Positions 22,301 through 31,804 of a stretch of DNA of 64,000 bases are shown here, in pieces. Numbering within the stretch: the first letter of the stretch is position 1; each line of letters starts with the position of its first letter. Origin of the DNA: Apostichopus japonicus (lineage: Eukaryota; Echinodermata; Holothuroidea; Aspidochirotida; Stichopodidae); NCBI RefSeq assembly GCF_037975245.1, contig NC_092564.1, forward strand, positions 4,243,484 through 4,307,483, written 5' to 3'. A model generated the notes under the pieces. That model was not told the DNA's origin and did no database searches. It saw only the letters and a list, made by a program, of their open reading frames with translations. The translations under genes and the position numbers were made by a program.

Positions 22301-24276
22301 AGCAATGAATGATATTGATGCACATATTATTATATCCACGCAACACAAAGTGTGCGAAAAAAAGTGAAGTGCATTTCAAGGTCATCAGAGGTCATTGGAC
22401 TTGGAAATAATGTGCAGCACATTATTTCTTTTCAATTTGTGATCGATTTACAGTGACTTGCAAAATTTTAGTTTCGACCCGACAATCGAAAAATGTCTTC
22501 ATTTCCCTTATATTATAGGCCCTGATTAATGCATCATTTGGATGATATCATACATGATTAATTTCTTCTGTTTTTAAAGACTCTGATGTGATCCACTGTG
22601 CCTCACTTCCCCCCTTCAAAGTATAATGCTTAAAATGCTTAAATGCAACTTGACTGTTGACAAAATCCTATACCCATATTTATCCCGTTTTCTTGCCAAT
22701 TACATTCAATTGAAAATTCCTCATTTTGCAGAGAAAATGGCTCAGCCATGTGTTTGCGGCCTAATGTTACATTTCCCCATTGACTTAGTGTGGACTGTGT
22801 GGTAGGCTAATGCAAAATATGAACCGTTGTTTACGTGGGTTCTAGACCTAATGTCGGTAGTTTGGTATCATATAATATCCTGCATACAGGCAGAATACTG
22901 TCTGTAGGGCCTAAAATATATGATATTACCTTCCTGGTGGGGTCTTCGCCTTGTTTTCAAGTTGAAATGCGTCGTTGTTTTCTCTGATTCACAGTGTAGG
23001 GCAAGGGGAATTCCATTTCTGGAGAGAAGGGGTGCTTCCACAAAACACTCTAAAACATCGTTCAAACATCGCACAAACTTTTATCAGAGGTCTCGGACGA
23101 AGCGGGGAGGGTGAATATCGGAGGAGGGGATAAAGGGCCAAGCACTGTTCTAATTTCCAGTGCAATTTATTGATAATGATTCTTAAGTTAGATTCTGCTT
23201 GAATCAGCTCAGCAATTGTGATAGAAAATCGCGCATATGCATGTGTTTTTTTTTTAATAACTGCTCTTAAAAGTGGGTGGGACAAATGATATGATATCCC
23301 CTCCACCTTTGAAAGTGGTGTCCCCCCGTCCCCCACCTGTTGACGCCCATGATTCTACCCAAAGTAAGTTGCTTTCATGAGCATTTCTTGTGATTCCATT
23401 TAGATATAAACGCAATTCCTTTATCACCTGATCAATTTGTGGTGGCCATCTATGTGCCAAAGAGCGTTGGGCCTCCAACTGAGTATTGTCTTCTGTGCAG
23501 GGCAACCCGTTTTCGGTTTTCAACTCCTGTCAACAAAAAATTAGAAGGATATAAGAACATTAAAAGTTTGATGGGCTAATTAAACCATACAGTAGCTTGC
23601 AAGGACATATTTGTGCCCTGACTCAATGACTAAGCACATAAAATTCACATAAGAGGTTTTTCCATTTGCAAAATAAAGTACCCCTATAGGTCAATTATGT
23701 ATTGAAAGGGTGGTTGTCAACTGCTGTACAAAGCAATGCACAGGAGGACTTACTTTCTTGCACTGCTTTTGGTCAATATCTGCATATTTTTGTACAGAGT
23801 CAAGTTAACACATTTTCAATAAAAATTAAATGAAAATAACAAAACTATGTCAAACTTAACTTTGTACCTGCAATAGTAAGGTATGGTTTCAAATTATGCC
23901 AAACATTGCTTATTTTAGTTATCATATTCTGCAATAACATACCAATTATGGCCCCATTTTGCCTCTTAATTGAACTACTGTAAACAACACAACCATTTAC
24001 TGGCTAGAGCAATGTTACTGATGTCAGTAGTATATGCATGCAGGGAGCTCCACTAGCTACTCGATCCCTAGTTTTATAAGCCTACACTAGTCTTTAAGTA
24101 CTGTGCTGTAAGATGTGGTCTGCAGTTACCTTCGGGATCAACTCTTTTGATTGCTTGCCGTACCCTTTCCCTGGATACACGTATTCCTTTTGCCAAAAGA
24201 AACCCTCCAACCATTTTCTCACCATACATACTACTTTGTTGCAGTATGGACATCACACACTCATCAAGCTCAGCAT
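16127..24276 (-). CDS. Integrase-core (DDE) domain gene, spliced, 5' end not found
   Basis: Five minus-strand exons join in phase: 24276-24130, 23526-23428, 18399-18114, 16945-16703 and 16357-16127 (stop TAA at 16129-16127). The product matches the multi-exon animal genes with a retroviral-integrase-like catalytic core. Catalytic acids are visible: D in [11 protein letters not shown] in RSDRGGEN and E in [11 protein letters not shown] helical module (ELDECV to AIKRVDPEG) precedes the core, and an acidic, Gln-rich tail ending YLHSILEQQ follows. About 335 residues are encoded here; the usual N-terminal exons were not located. Exon two carries a one-base frameshift just before WHIDG, so the copy may be inactive unless this is a sequencing error. 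A hAT transposon sits in the intron between exons two and three. Such genes are thought to be transposase-derived; cellular role unknown. Confidence 0.82.
16703..16945 (-). CDS. Integrase gene exon: post-core helical region
   Basis: Acceptor TTGTATTTTCAG, donor CATGAC|GTGAGT, 243 nt, phase 0 at both ends. Encodes [26 protein letters not shown] and [11 protein letters not shown], the region that follows the catalytic core in this family. Confidence 0.85.
17280..17720. repeat. Two copies of a repeat carrying a DR1 AGGTCA element
   Basis: Two diverged copies about 270 bp apart, each with an AAGTTCAAACT-like or GAACTTCAAACTTGGTGGGTG block, a GTCACAGGTCA-like or ATAGGTCAAAGGTCA block, and a CCCCATGT(T/C)AGAG block. 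The second contains a perfect AGGTCA-A-AGGTCA at 17652-17664. A third family member lies at 55225-55480. Confidence 0.55.
18114..18399 (-). CDS. Integrase gene exon: catalytic core
   Basis: Acceptor TTCAAATTTAG, donor TTTCAG|GTAGGC, 286 nt. Encodes [14 protein letters not shown], then VRSDRGGEN with the second catalytic aspartate, then [16 protein letters not shown] with the catalytic glutamate. This is the most conserved block of the family. Confidence 0.87.
19170..19177. repeat. hAT target-site duplication, left
   Basis: ATTCTACC directly before the left terminal inverted repeat, identical to the copy at 23352-23359. Confidence 0.92.
20016..22262 (-). pseudogene. hAT transposase, broken by stop and frameshifts
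   Basis: Reading right to left: a start at 22262 ([11 protein letters not shown]), a TTF-type zinc-finger-like part ([44 protein letters not shown]), then the DUF4371/RNase H-like part ([49 protein letters not shown]), and the hAT dimerisation end ([31 protein letters not shown]) stopping at 20016-20018. Breaks seen: a frameshift near 21605-21625, an in-frame TAG at 20947-20949, and frameshifts near 20330 and 20235. The protein would be about 740 residues if intact. It resembles ZMYM1/repressor-of-protein-kinase-inhibitor-like transposases. No functional product is expected. Confidence 0.9.
22400..23340. other. hAT element 5' flank, non-coding
   Basis: Sequence inside the transposon between the transposase start and the right terminus. 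Short open frames here have no motif. No gene is recognised. Confidence 0.4.
23352..23359. repeat. hAT target-site duplication, right
   Basis: ATTCTACC directly after the right terminal inverted repeat, identical to the copy at 19170-19177. Confidence 0.92.
23428..23526 (-). CDS. Integrase gene exon: first catalytic Asp, frameshifted
   Basis: Acceptor TTGACAG and donor ATCAG|GTGATA, 99 nt. The first part reads [20 protein letters not shown] in phase with the upstream exon. The remainder reads [11 protein letters not shown], the first catalytic aspartate block, only in the next frame, so one base is missing around 23458-23463. The end joins in phase to the exon at 18399 to give [12 protein letters not shown]. 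Either a damaging deletion or a sequencing error. Confidence 0.75.
24130..24276 (-). CDS. Integrase gene exon: helical module
   Basis: Acceptor ATTTTCACAG at the high-coordinate end, donor GAAG|GTAACT at the low end, 147 nt, phase 1 at both ends. Encodes [14 protein letters not shown] through [19 protein letters not shown], the conserved segment before the catalytic core (family knowledge). Transcribed right to left. Confidence 0.8.
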
Positions 24277-25190
24277 CTGTGAAAATAAAAGAAAGTGATA
24301 GCAATGACTTTACATGTATGCTACAGTCACTGAGCGTCACGTTTAAAATGTACCATACTAAACATTGGAAAAACGTGATCTGTATCATGATGACCATGTT
24401 AACATTTAATCTTTAATTAACAATAATGAATTAATAAACTGTAACTGTGGAATACCATACTCATATTTGATAAGTACACAATAGTTATTTCACTAGCTGT
24501 TACAAACTTAAAATAACATTGGAAACACTTAATGATCGCTTACTTATTATGAAGTATTTTTAGTGTCACATATTAACTTTTAATTATACATGTACTATTG
24601 TATTAACAATAAATAATCATGTTAAGAGATTACAATTCATTATGATGAAATAAAAAGTTTGTGTATAATTGCATGTTAAATATCCTTCATGTGTGGTACT
24701 ATTAATAAGACATTAATTTAAACAAATTAATGATTTATCAAGATATAACTCATTTTTACCAAGAAATATTTCACTATATAACGAACCAGTGTTTCAGTAC
24801 TGCAAAATATTAGCTCGTACTAACAAATCAATTACTTTATTTGAAAATTATAACTCGTAATTACGATTGATAATTATAAATCCTTTTGGGTGGCACGTAT
24901 GAACTTTCTTGGGCGTCAGTTCAACATGCCCAAACTCCCAAAGATTGAGTGAGAACCGATACTGAATGAAATGGGTCAACACAACGAAGTATAAGGGTCA
25001 AGTCTAGTATAACTAAGTATATTACCATGGAGGTAAAACAGTCTCCATAGTATTACTATTAGTAATACTATTAGTCAAATAGTATATATACTCATCATAC
25101 TAAAGTTAGTCTTATTTTTCTCATCTCTAGTCTTAAGCCACACAAACACTTCTTACGCCTAACGTTATAGGCAATATGCCTATGCAGGTT
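24277..25190. other. AT-rich non-coding stretch
   Basis: Very AT-rich sequence upstream of the first recognised integrase-gene exon. The missing N-terminal exons of that gene were not found here. No other feature. Confidence 0.4.
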
Positions 25191-25194
25191 CGGC

Positions 25195-25520
25195 TGTCAC
25201 TCAAATGGACAAACTCTGAGACGACCATCCCTGAATGGACGATCTCCGGGGCGGCCATCTCTGAATCGACGATTTCTGTGTAACAGCAATTTCTCATTCG
25301 CGAAGGTTTCTAAGTCACGACAATTTCTGAATCGACGGTTCCTGAATGGACGACGGTTGCTGTGTAGACGGTCTGTGTATCAACGACACTCTCTGAGTGG
25401 ACGGTGCCTCACGTTAAACGACGATTTCAAAATGGACGGCAGCTGTATTTGAGCGGCGATCTTTAAGTGGACGGTTTCTGAGAGAACGACCATTCCTGAG
25501 TGGACGGCGCCTCACGTTGA
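25195..25520. repeat. Irregular GGACGA/GGACGG tandem array
   Basis: About eighteen short imperfect units of 14-20 bp with the pattern TCTGAATGGACGA or TCTGAGTGGACGG, and twice the block CCTCACGTT (25405-25413 and 25511-25519). It abuts the truncated end of the LINE ORF2 to the right. Origin unknown. Confidence 0.6.
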
Positions 25521-25747
25521 CCCTTTCCGCGTTCCATAAACAGCACGACATCATTATCATCGCTGCTGTTGGTAAAGACAATCTTCAGGTTATCCCTGAA
25601 ACTATGTACCTTAGAATGCCTCCTAAAGTTACAACTATGACTATCACTTTTCTTGCTTTCAAAACGCCTATAATTGCCTCCACTAGGAACATAATCTTTA
25701 TCCAAAATTATTCCTGATCTCATCGCCCCCCAATTTAGTTTAAACAT
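25463..25747 (-). pseudogene. LINE ORF2 start, truncated
   Basis: Open frame beginning MFKLNWGAMRSG, overlapping the end of ORF1 in another frame. It carries NSSDDNDVVLF, a sequence also encoded at the 5' edge of the LINE copy at 52.5 kb, where it leads into endonuclease motifs. Here the frame instead runs into unrelated sequence from about 25537 onwards, so endonuclease and reverse transcriptase are missing. Confidence 0.6.
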
Positions 25748-26664
25748 AGATGTTCAACATAGTAATTCACCATCCTACCAAACAACGAGGCCCCAGTATT
25801 AGCTAAGTGCAAACCATCCCTGGCGAACAAATCCCTTCTACGCTGGAAAGATGACCACATGTCAACAAATGTGAAGCCGAAGTCGGCACACAGACTATAC
25901 AATAAACCATTCAAAGTTACAATCTTTTCTGACAGAGCCTTGTTGTCAAATCTTGGCAACAAACTACATATGACAACTTTAGCCCGAGTTGATGCTTGTC
26001 GACACATCAATTCGTGGTACCTAGGCTGAATAATGTTTTGTGACTCCTTCTGCACATTGTTGGTGCCTACCTGGACTACAACCACCTCCTCATCTGACAC
26101 GATTTTGTTAACCCTTTTGCTGACATTCTTAGCACCTGGCAAACATAACCTGATCCTTTTTGCTTTATCCGACCTGCAGAACTCTCGGTCTACATACCGA
26201 ACTAGTGAATCCCCACACAATACCATTCTTCCTTTCGACTTCTCCTGTCCCCGCTGACCGCTGTTTACAACCACACTACCATCTTCTCTCACATCACAAT
26301 CACCACGCACTTCGTCCACTACTAGCCACTCACTATTTCCCTCCTGGGAGACTTCGTTCCCATCATCAACATCACGCAACTTCTCCACAGGTAACACGTC
26401 AAATCCATTACAAGTTGGAACAACCTCGCAACAATTCCTATCAGCAACTGCACTACTCACAGCCCTACTATTCCCGACTTCCGGCCATACACAACTACAG
26501 CTATTCAATAGCTCCTCTAATTCCTTAAGTTTCACATACTTATCGCAAACAAACACTATAGCTTCACTAGACGCTGATTTAAAATCACATTCCAAGCCAG
26601 AAATCTCAAACTCGATCCACATATTACACTCATTACAGCAGACTAAACGATCAGGCACAGCCAT
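25735..26664 (-). CDS. LINE ORF1 with SGNH/GDSL esterase domain
   Basis: 309 codons starting MAVPDRLVCCNECNMW. The N-terminal 60 residues are cysteine-rich; a low-complexity acidic linker follows; from about residue 145 there is an SGNH-hydrolase-like domain. Block I is CGDSLVRYVD, block III is VQVGTNNVQ, and the C-terminal catalytic pair is in DGLHLANTG. Esterase domains in ORF1 are known from CR1-type LINEs and fit the adjacent 5'UTR monomers and ORF2 start. The stop overlaps the ATG of ORF2 by about 13 nt. The frame is intact with all three catalytic blocks, so this part of the element is fairly young, although the element is truncated. Confidence 0.82.
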   Translation of the reverse strand: MAVPDRLVCCNECNMWIEFEISGLECDFKSASSEAIVFVCDKYVKLKELEELLNSCSCVWPEVGNSRAVSSAVADRNCCEVVPTCNGFDVLPVEKLRDVDDGNEVSQEGNSEWLVVDEVRGDCDVREDGSVVVNSGQRGQEKSKGRMVLCGDSLVRYVDREFCRSDKAKRIRLCLPGAKNVSKRVNKIVSDEEVVVVQVGTNNVQKESQNIIQPRYHELMCRQASTRAKVVICSLLPRFDNKALSEKIVTLNGLLYSLCADFGFTFVDMWSSFQRRRDLFARDGLHLANTGASLFGRMVNYYVEHLCLN

Positions 26665-26689
26665 AACGAAAATACTAAGTCAAAGATAA

Positions 26690-27300
26690 ACCAGCGAACA
26701 CAGAAAATCGATACTCACGATGAGCAGCTTAGGCTAAACAGAGACTATACACTGAACGATAGGATACACTGACGCTACAGACCTAAAACAACGGACAGAA
26801 CTGAAACAAGACAAAAACAGCTCAGATTGAACACAAAAACATGCAGAATGAAAGTTACACACAATAAATAACGAATACACTGAGGCACAGAATACCCGTG
26901 AACACAGAAAATCGATACTCACGATTAGCAGCTTAGGCTAAACAGAGACTACATACTGAACGATAAGATACACTGACGTTACAGACCTAAAACAACGTAC
27001 AGCACAGAAAGAAGACGAAAAACAGCACAGATTGAACACAAAAACATGCAGAATGACAGGAACAGACAATAATAACGAATACACTAATGCACAGAAAAAC
27101 CCGCGAACACGGAAAAACGATACTCACGATTAGCAGCTTAGGCTCAACATAGACTATACACTGAACGATAGGATACACTGACGCTACAGACCTTAAACCA
27201 CGGACAGCACTGACACAAGACAAAACACAGCATTGATTGAACACAAAAACATGCAGAATGACAGGAACAGACAAAAAATAACTCCAAATAAACAATAAAA
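26690..27300 (-). repeat. Three tandem ~204-bp 5'UTR monomers of the LINE
   Basis: Copies begin near 26694, 26898 and 27102, each with GCGAACACAGAAAATCGATA-like, CTCACGAT(G/T)AGCAGCTTAGG-like, TACACTGACG(C/T)TACAGACC-like and CACAAAAACATGCAGAATGA blocks. They lie directly upstream of ORF1 on the minus strand, the place of promoter monomers in LINEs. The third copy ends at an ACTCCAAATAAACA duplicate (27280-27325). Confidence 0.85.
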
Positions 27301-27585
27301 ATATCACTCCAAATAAACAACTACACGAATCACAATGTGTTTTGATGAAAAATAAAACGATCCCAGAAATCCCAAAAGTGAACGAATTGCAATAGCTCCG
27401 AAAAAGTACGTGTGAACGCTTCAACGACCAAAGCATGTTACGTGAGGCATATCCCAAAATCTGGGCCTCATTTACTAGGTCAGGTATATGCATATATAAA
27501 TTTGGTCTTCGCAAAGAGGTTTAAATTACTGTTGTTAATTGGCCAGATAATACCTTCACTTTGGGAAAACACAAGTATGACCTAC

Positions 27586-27723
27586 CTTCATTACAATTTT
27601 CTCCTGTCCTGCCGGCCGGGCAAATACAAACACCTGTTTCCGGATCACAAGTTTGGTTGTTTGAAATGCAATCGCTGGAACACTGGTACTGACATTTGTA
27701 TCCGTATTTGTAGTTGGTACAAC
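27586..27723 (-). pseudogene. EGF exon of inverted receptor paralogue
   Basis: Acceptor TTTAAAG and donor GAAG|GTAGGT, 138 nt, phase 1 at both ends, exactly the length and phase of the exon at 61239-61376 (+). Encodes CTNYKYGYKCQYQCSSDC, then CDPETGVCICPAGRTGENC, a laminin-type EGF repeat close to that exon. It is in opposite orientation to the tail exons at 31.7-33.5 kb. Downstream minus-strand exons (transmembrane, tail) are absent; a LINE follows. Confidence 0.82.
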
Positions 27724-28866
27724 CTTTAAACAAAATCAAGACGAGAAAACTTCTTGAACCTGAAGCAGTCATTACAGATTACCAATATCAAAATCATCGG
27801 GAGTTATATTTCTGTTTTATTAGCAAATCTCAAACTAGCTACAGAAATGTACCATATGCCTCACTGAAGCATCGTGATTTAAATTAAAGTACCAAAGCAG
27901 TCATAGTGAGACGGCAAACTTCTACATTTCTTAGGTTCCCAAAACATTTTGCATGGTTCTGGCAAAGACAGTTTTCAAAACGAACTAGAACAGAGAGCAA
28001 ATCACATCACCAAAAACAGAGGGCACTAAAGCGATTGCCAATGTTTTTTTACACTTTTATAAATAGGTTCAGGTTACATTTTTTTATATAAAGTAGACAG
28101 CTGCATGCAATTAGTAGATATTACAAAACGGCACATCGAATAATTCAGATTCAACAGGGTTCCAACTTTGCTTTAGGAGATGCGGGGTTATTAATAGCCC
28201 AATAAGTGTGATGTATTCATATGTTATTGCATCATGAATTTTAGACGAAACTTGATTTACAAAAACTTAAACAATTTTTTTTTCAGCGTGCATCCATATA
28301 TGACATCACACTTGCTTGTTTCAAATTTATTTTCGGTAACTTCATATGTGGTTTCTCGAAAAACGATACACGGGAATTGAATGCAATGTGTTCCTATTTC
28401 GTCAGCCTCTCTTTTCACCCTTTTCTTAGAATGATGATTAAGTCGAGCTTTTGTTGTATTAGTGTTACTGCTTGCTTCTGTCACGATCATTGTAACTTAG
28501 CACTTTCTCAGGCAAATATGTTTTTTTTTAATATAGCAATTCTTACAAAAAGGTGGGGAAATATATCACACTATAAATATCTATTACATTGTATTGGCCT
28601 ATATAAGATGGGTAAAGTAATGAAAATAAATTTAAATCATTTAAGGAACTTATAACAAAGTTACTTCCTTTGAAAACATTCATGAATTATACAACTTGAT
28701 CAAAACAAAGAGGTGCTTGGACCTAATAACCAATACCTTGTCACGAGATCAGTTTGTTACAATGTTCCTCAGTGCAGAAGCTTCAATGTTATTATTCTGT
28801 TTTAGTGATACTACAGGCTTTTTTTGTTGTCATCCAAAGAAAATATTATGATTCTTGTCAACTTAC

Positions 28867-29114
28867 AGTTTTCACAATGTTCGCCAGTAAAACCAGGAGG
28901 ACAAATAAAATGTCGTAGAATGACAAGATCCCTCATTCTCACACGAACATTGATCCTTGCAGGTGTCTCCCCAAAATCCATTCTCACAAGGACTGTTACA
29001 AAGCACGCTATAGAAATTAGGTTTACACTGACATTTGCCCTCCACGATAGTGCACCCAGTTGCCTCTACACAGAAATCACATGTCAGATAACAGTTTCGT
29101 CCAAACGTACCATT
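28867..29114 (-). pseudogene. Double-EGF exon of inverted receptor paralogue, frameshifted
   Basis: Acceptor TTTTATTTCAG, donor AAACT|GTAAGT. Encodes NGTFGRNCYLTCDFC, GKCQCKPNFYSVLC, GFWGDTCKDQCSCENEGSC, very close to the exon at 60434-60686 (+). It is 248 nt against 253 nt there: a net loss of 5 nt around 28915 shifts the frame before ICPPGFTGEHCE, so the second EGF repeat is broken. Entry phase 0 and exit phase 1 otherwise match the paralogue. Confidence 0.85.
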
Positions 29115-29549
29115 CTGAAATAAAACATATATATATTTTCTGTTAGTCAGACTTAACAGAAATGTAGCCACGATTTAAGACTCAACATTAAAGCCTTTCT
29201 GTGATTGAGGATGGTTTGTGCTCATGTTACTTGTTGCTACCAGGAGGCATGATGGCTAGTACAGAGACACTAGCTTTAACCTTGCTTCTGGAGGGTGGCA
29301 GGGGAGAGGGGTGAGTTGTACAGGATTATTAAAATATTGCCCAGAGCTTGATTTGTTATTTTGTCTGAGTTGTTTCACATCTAACTTTTCTGTCTCCTCC
29401 TCTCAGTTTGGCTTTCGTATACTGTGAAATATGCCAAGTTCTATTTGTTATTTTATTGTACTCGTATTTTTCTGTTATTTTTGTTCAGCCACCTCTGTGT
29501 GTGCTTCTAAGGTATCTCATTACTATTTGTGTTTCTTTCTTTCACGCAG

Positions 29550-29651
29550 CATGCCCAATAGGAAAATTTGGCTTCCATTGTCTGAATAACTGTAACTGTC
29601 CGGCAAAAGCTGATTGCGATCCAGCCAGTGGCAATTGTACTTGTCAACCCG
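29550..29651 (+). pseudogene. EGF exon of receptor paralogue (plus-strand part)
   Basis: Acceptor TTCTTTCACGCAG, donor CAACCCG|GTCAAG, 102 nt, phase 1 at both ends. Encodes CPIGKFGFHCLNNCNCP, then CDPASGNCTCQPG, one EGF-like repeat. Entry phase matches the exit phase of the inverted exon at 27586, which would precede it if the 27.5-29.2 kb segment were flipped. No transmembrane exon was found between it and the next tail exon at 31676. Confidence 0.75.
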
Positions 29652-29929
29652 GTCAAGTGGACAAGTTGAGTGCAAATGGTGGGTCAGTGGTTTCCTAAAG
29701 ACATACATACACACACACACTTTGCTTGGTCTCAATAGTCAACGTTCAGTCTGTGGTTGGGAATTCTTGATTTCTAAGATTCCTAAGACTTACATGTCAG
29801 GCAAATTTCTGTCCGTTTCATTAATTCCTTACCGAAGGCAAATTAAATCGAATTGATTGTTACATTGTGTGTGCATGTGTGTTTGTAATGCTCATGCTTG
29901 TAAACTCGAAAAGTTTATATCTTGGTTAA

Positions 29930-30420
29930 AATAAATTCCTCATATGGAGATAGATAGTGTTGGAGAGTGGAAAAGCTGTTTTGAAATTTGTGGTGGTCAA
30001 AAATTCATTTAAGGTCAACAGAGATTCAAAGCGGTAAAGCTTACATTAACTGTTTACTTAGTATATAGAAAGTATGAAAACCTGGTAAACTCAATAACTC
30101 TAAAAGCCTAACTCGGGGTTGAACTTCAGTCGTAGTATGTAGTTCAACGAGTTGAAGAACCCTTTAGATTTTGGTTGAGGTCAAAGTTTATTTGTAAATC
30201 TGGTAAGTACAAACATAGATTTTGAACAAACTTCATACTTAATAAATAGATTTCTCTTAGTGAGGACAAGAATGCTAACAAAATTGGTGATGGCAGAATA
30301 TCATTTGAGTTCTGCAGAGGTCAAATTCTGAAAACCTTGGAACCACAAGAACTCTTAAATGAATGCATAGAATGAACTTAATAAGTAGATTTGTATAGTG
30401 CAAGAACCTAGCAGAACACT
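29930..30420. repeat. Degenerate AGGTCA-type repeat
   Basis: Recurring blocks GTGGTCAAAAATTCATTT, GAGGTCAAAGTTTATTTG, TGCAGAGGTCAAATTC and ACTTAATAAATAGATTT. The same family as 11.5-13.6 kb. It lies in the intron after the EGF exon at 29550-29651. Confidence 0.5.
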
Positions 30421-31675
30421 TGTAGTCAAGTAATGGTCATCAACTAGAAACTTTGTGTGCTACATTAGTTTTGAATGTTTTCATCTCAAATGTGGTCAGG
30501 AATTGTTGTAAGTTGACAACTGTTTAAAGAAGTATTTCTCCATAAGCTTCTATTAGTCTTGTGATTGTATAATTTTGAGGTCAGTATGTAATGAAGGCAT
30601 CCATTATCTGGACACCCTCTTATATGGATTCTTTAGAAAGTATTTAGTTTGACCTGTCTGATCGCAAAATGAAAGTCACTGTGCATTTGGCATATTTTCA
30701 TAGCAATATTTCATAGCTTGATTAAAATTCATTAACATAAAGATATCTGACAATTGAGACAAGCCACAGAATTTGGAAACGATGCTTCATTAGATTTTTT
30801 CCATTGTACAGTAATTCAGTTGTCATTTTAAAAACCGATTTTATCAAATTCCAGCATAAACATTTTATGATGTATAATGTTTTGATTAATAATATTTTTA
30901 TTTTCCATCTGAAGGAGAAAAAATAAAATATATACTTTGAGGAAGATTGGGGTGGGTGGGGGAGTGGATTGGTGGTTAGACTGTGAGAGGACTAGTGAAT
31001 TGTGTAATCTAAAAGATGGGAAAAAGGTTTGAGGTGAGCTTGGAATATCTTACACGTGTCCATATGTTCATAAAAATGTTAGTAACTGTGAGAGATTGGG
31101 CAGTTTATTGGTCATGTGACATCACACTCTGATCAGAACTTTAATTTGTATATCATATCCATATACATTTTAGTTTTTTATCTTAGGTTTTTACTTTACT
31201 GAGAATTAATAAGACCTATCAGACTTGTCAAGCTGGGAAGACATATTTTCACTTGTTGCTTTTCTTTTTACCTGGGAACAGGGATCAGTACAACTGTTTG
31301 TTCATAGTATGCCAATACAGCAAATGATTTTGCCCTTTAGTTTCCCGGATCGCTGTGTTTTTTGTTGTCGAAGGTCTTATAACGTAATAAAATTTAGGCC
31401 AACATACGTTCTCAGTGCTCTTCCTTCTTTAACATTACAATGTGGTGAAATATTCTCAACTTATCTAGCAGGGATTTTGCTCATATTGAGAGAATTGTGT
31501 CGTCAGAATAGAAAGTATTCTTGTGTCTTGTGGTCATCTTTTTCTGTCAAATTAAAATATGTAATCTTGAGGATGAGTGAATTCTGTATTATATGTAAGT
31601 TTGAAAAGGAGAAAAAAAAGGACAAAAATTGCAAGCAAACTAACAGAGCTATCTATAAATATTTCATCTCTACAG

Positions 31676-31804
31676 CTAAAGAACTGAACAAGTATGAAGT
31701 TGCTCCTCCATGGAAGAAAGAGGACAGTGTCAGAGCTGGTAGTGTTAATCACTTTGACGGTGGAAATGTAGATAAATTGAGTCATCTAGATGATCAAGGA
31801 GCGT
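31676..31804 (+). CDS. Receptor paralogue, cytoplasmic-tail exon 1
   Basis: Acceptor TTTCATCTCTACAG, donor GCGT|GTAAGT, 129 nt, phase 1 in and out. Encodes KELNKYEVAPPWKKEDSVRA, then NHFDGGNVDKLSHLDDQGA, a polar, charged segment without cysteines, as expected of an intracellular tail. It joins in phase to the exon at 32342. The longer open frame to its left is intronic. Confidence 0.65.

Larger units (their letters stand above)
19178..23351 (-). mobile_element. hAT transposon (ZMYM1/DUF4371-type), inactive
   Basis: A 4174-bp element inserted in an intron of the integrase-core gene. It begins and ends with the inverted repeat CATGGGCGTCA, extended to 16 bp with one mismatch. It is flanked by perfect 8-bp duplications ATTCTACC at 19170-19177 and 23352-23359. 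Eight-base target duplications and CA-GGGCG termini are hallmarks of hAT. The transposase remnant lies on the minus strand at 22262-20016. The flanking duplications show that this is one insertion event, so the true host intron was about 850 bp. Confidence 0.93.
25538..27300 (-). mobile_element. CR1-like LINE, 5' portion
   Basis: Minus-strand non-LTR element with three tandem 5'UTR monomers (27300-26690), ORF1 (26664-25735) and the first part of ORF2 (25747 to about 25538). Endonuclease and reverse transcriptase are absent here, so the 3' part has been lost. The last 33 bp (25538-25570) nearly match 52476-52508, where another LINE copy continues with the missing part. Confidence 0.75.

Noticed and set aside
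26160-26528. Plus-strand frame over the esterase region, rich in His/Pro/Ser
   Set aside because: Shadow of the minus-strand LINE ORF1, which has recognisable catalytic blocks.
28257-28490. Minus-strand frame with a KKRVKREADE stretch between the inverted EGF exons
   Set aside because: A dibasic-like motif alone is not evidence; it has no splice site in phase with the neighbouring exons.
31225-31675. Open frame upstream of the tail exon, with hydrophobic stretches that could mimic a membrane segment
   Set aside because: It lies before a clear acceptor (CTCTACAG at 31675) and lacks a transmembrane-plus-stop-transfer pattern or splice site of the right phase.
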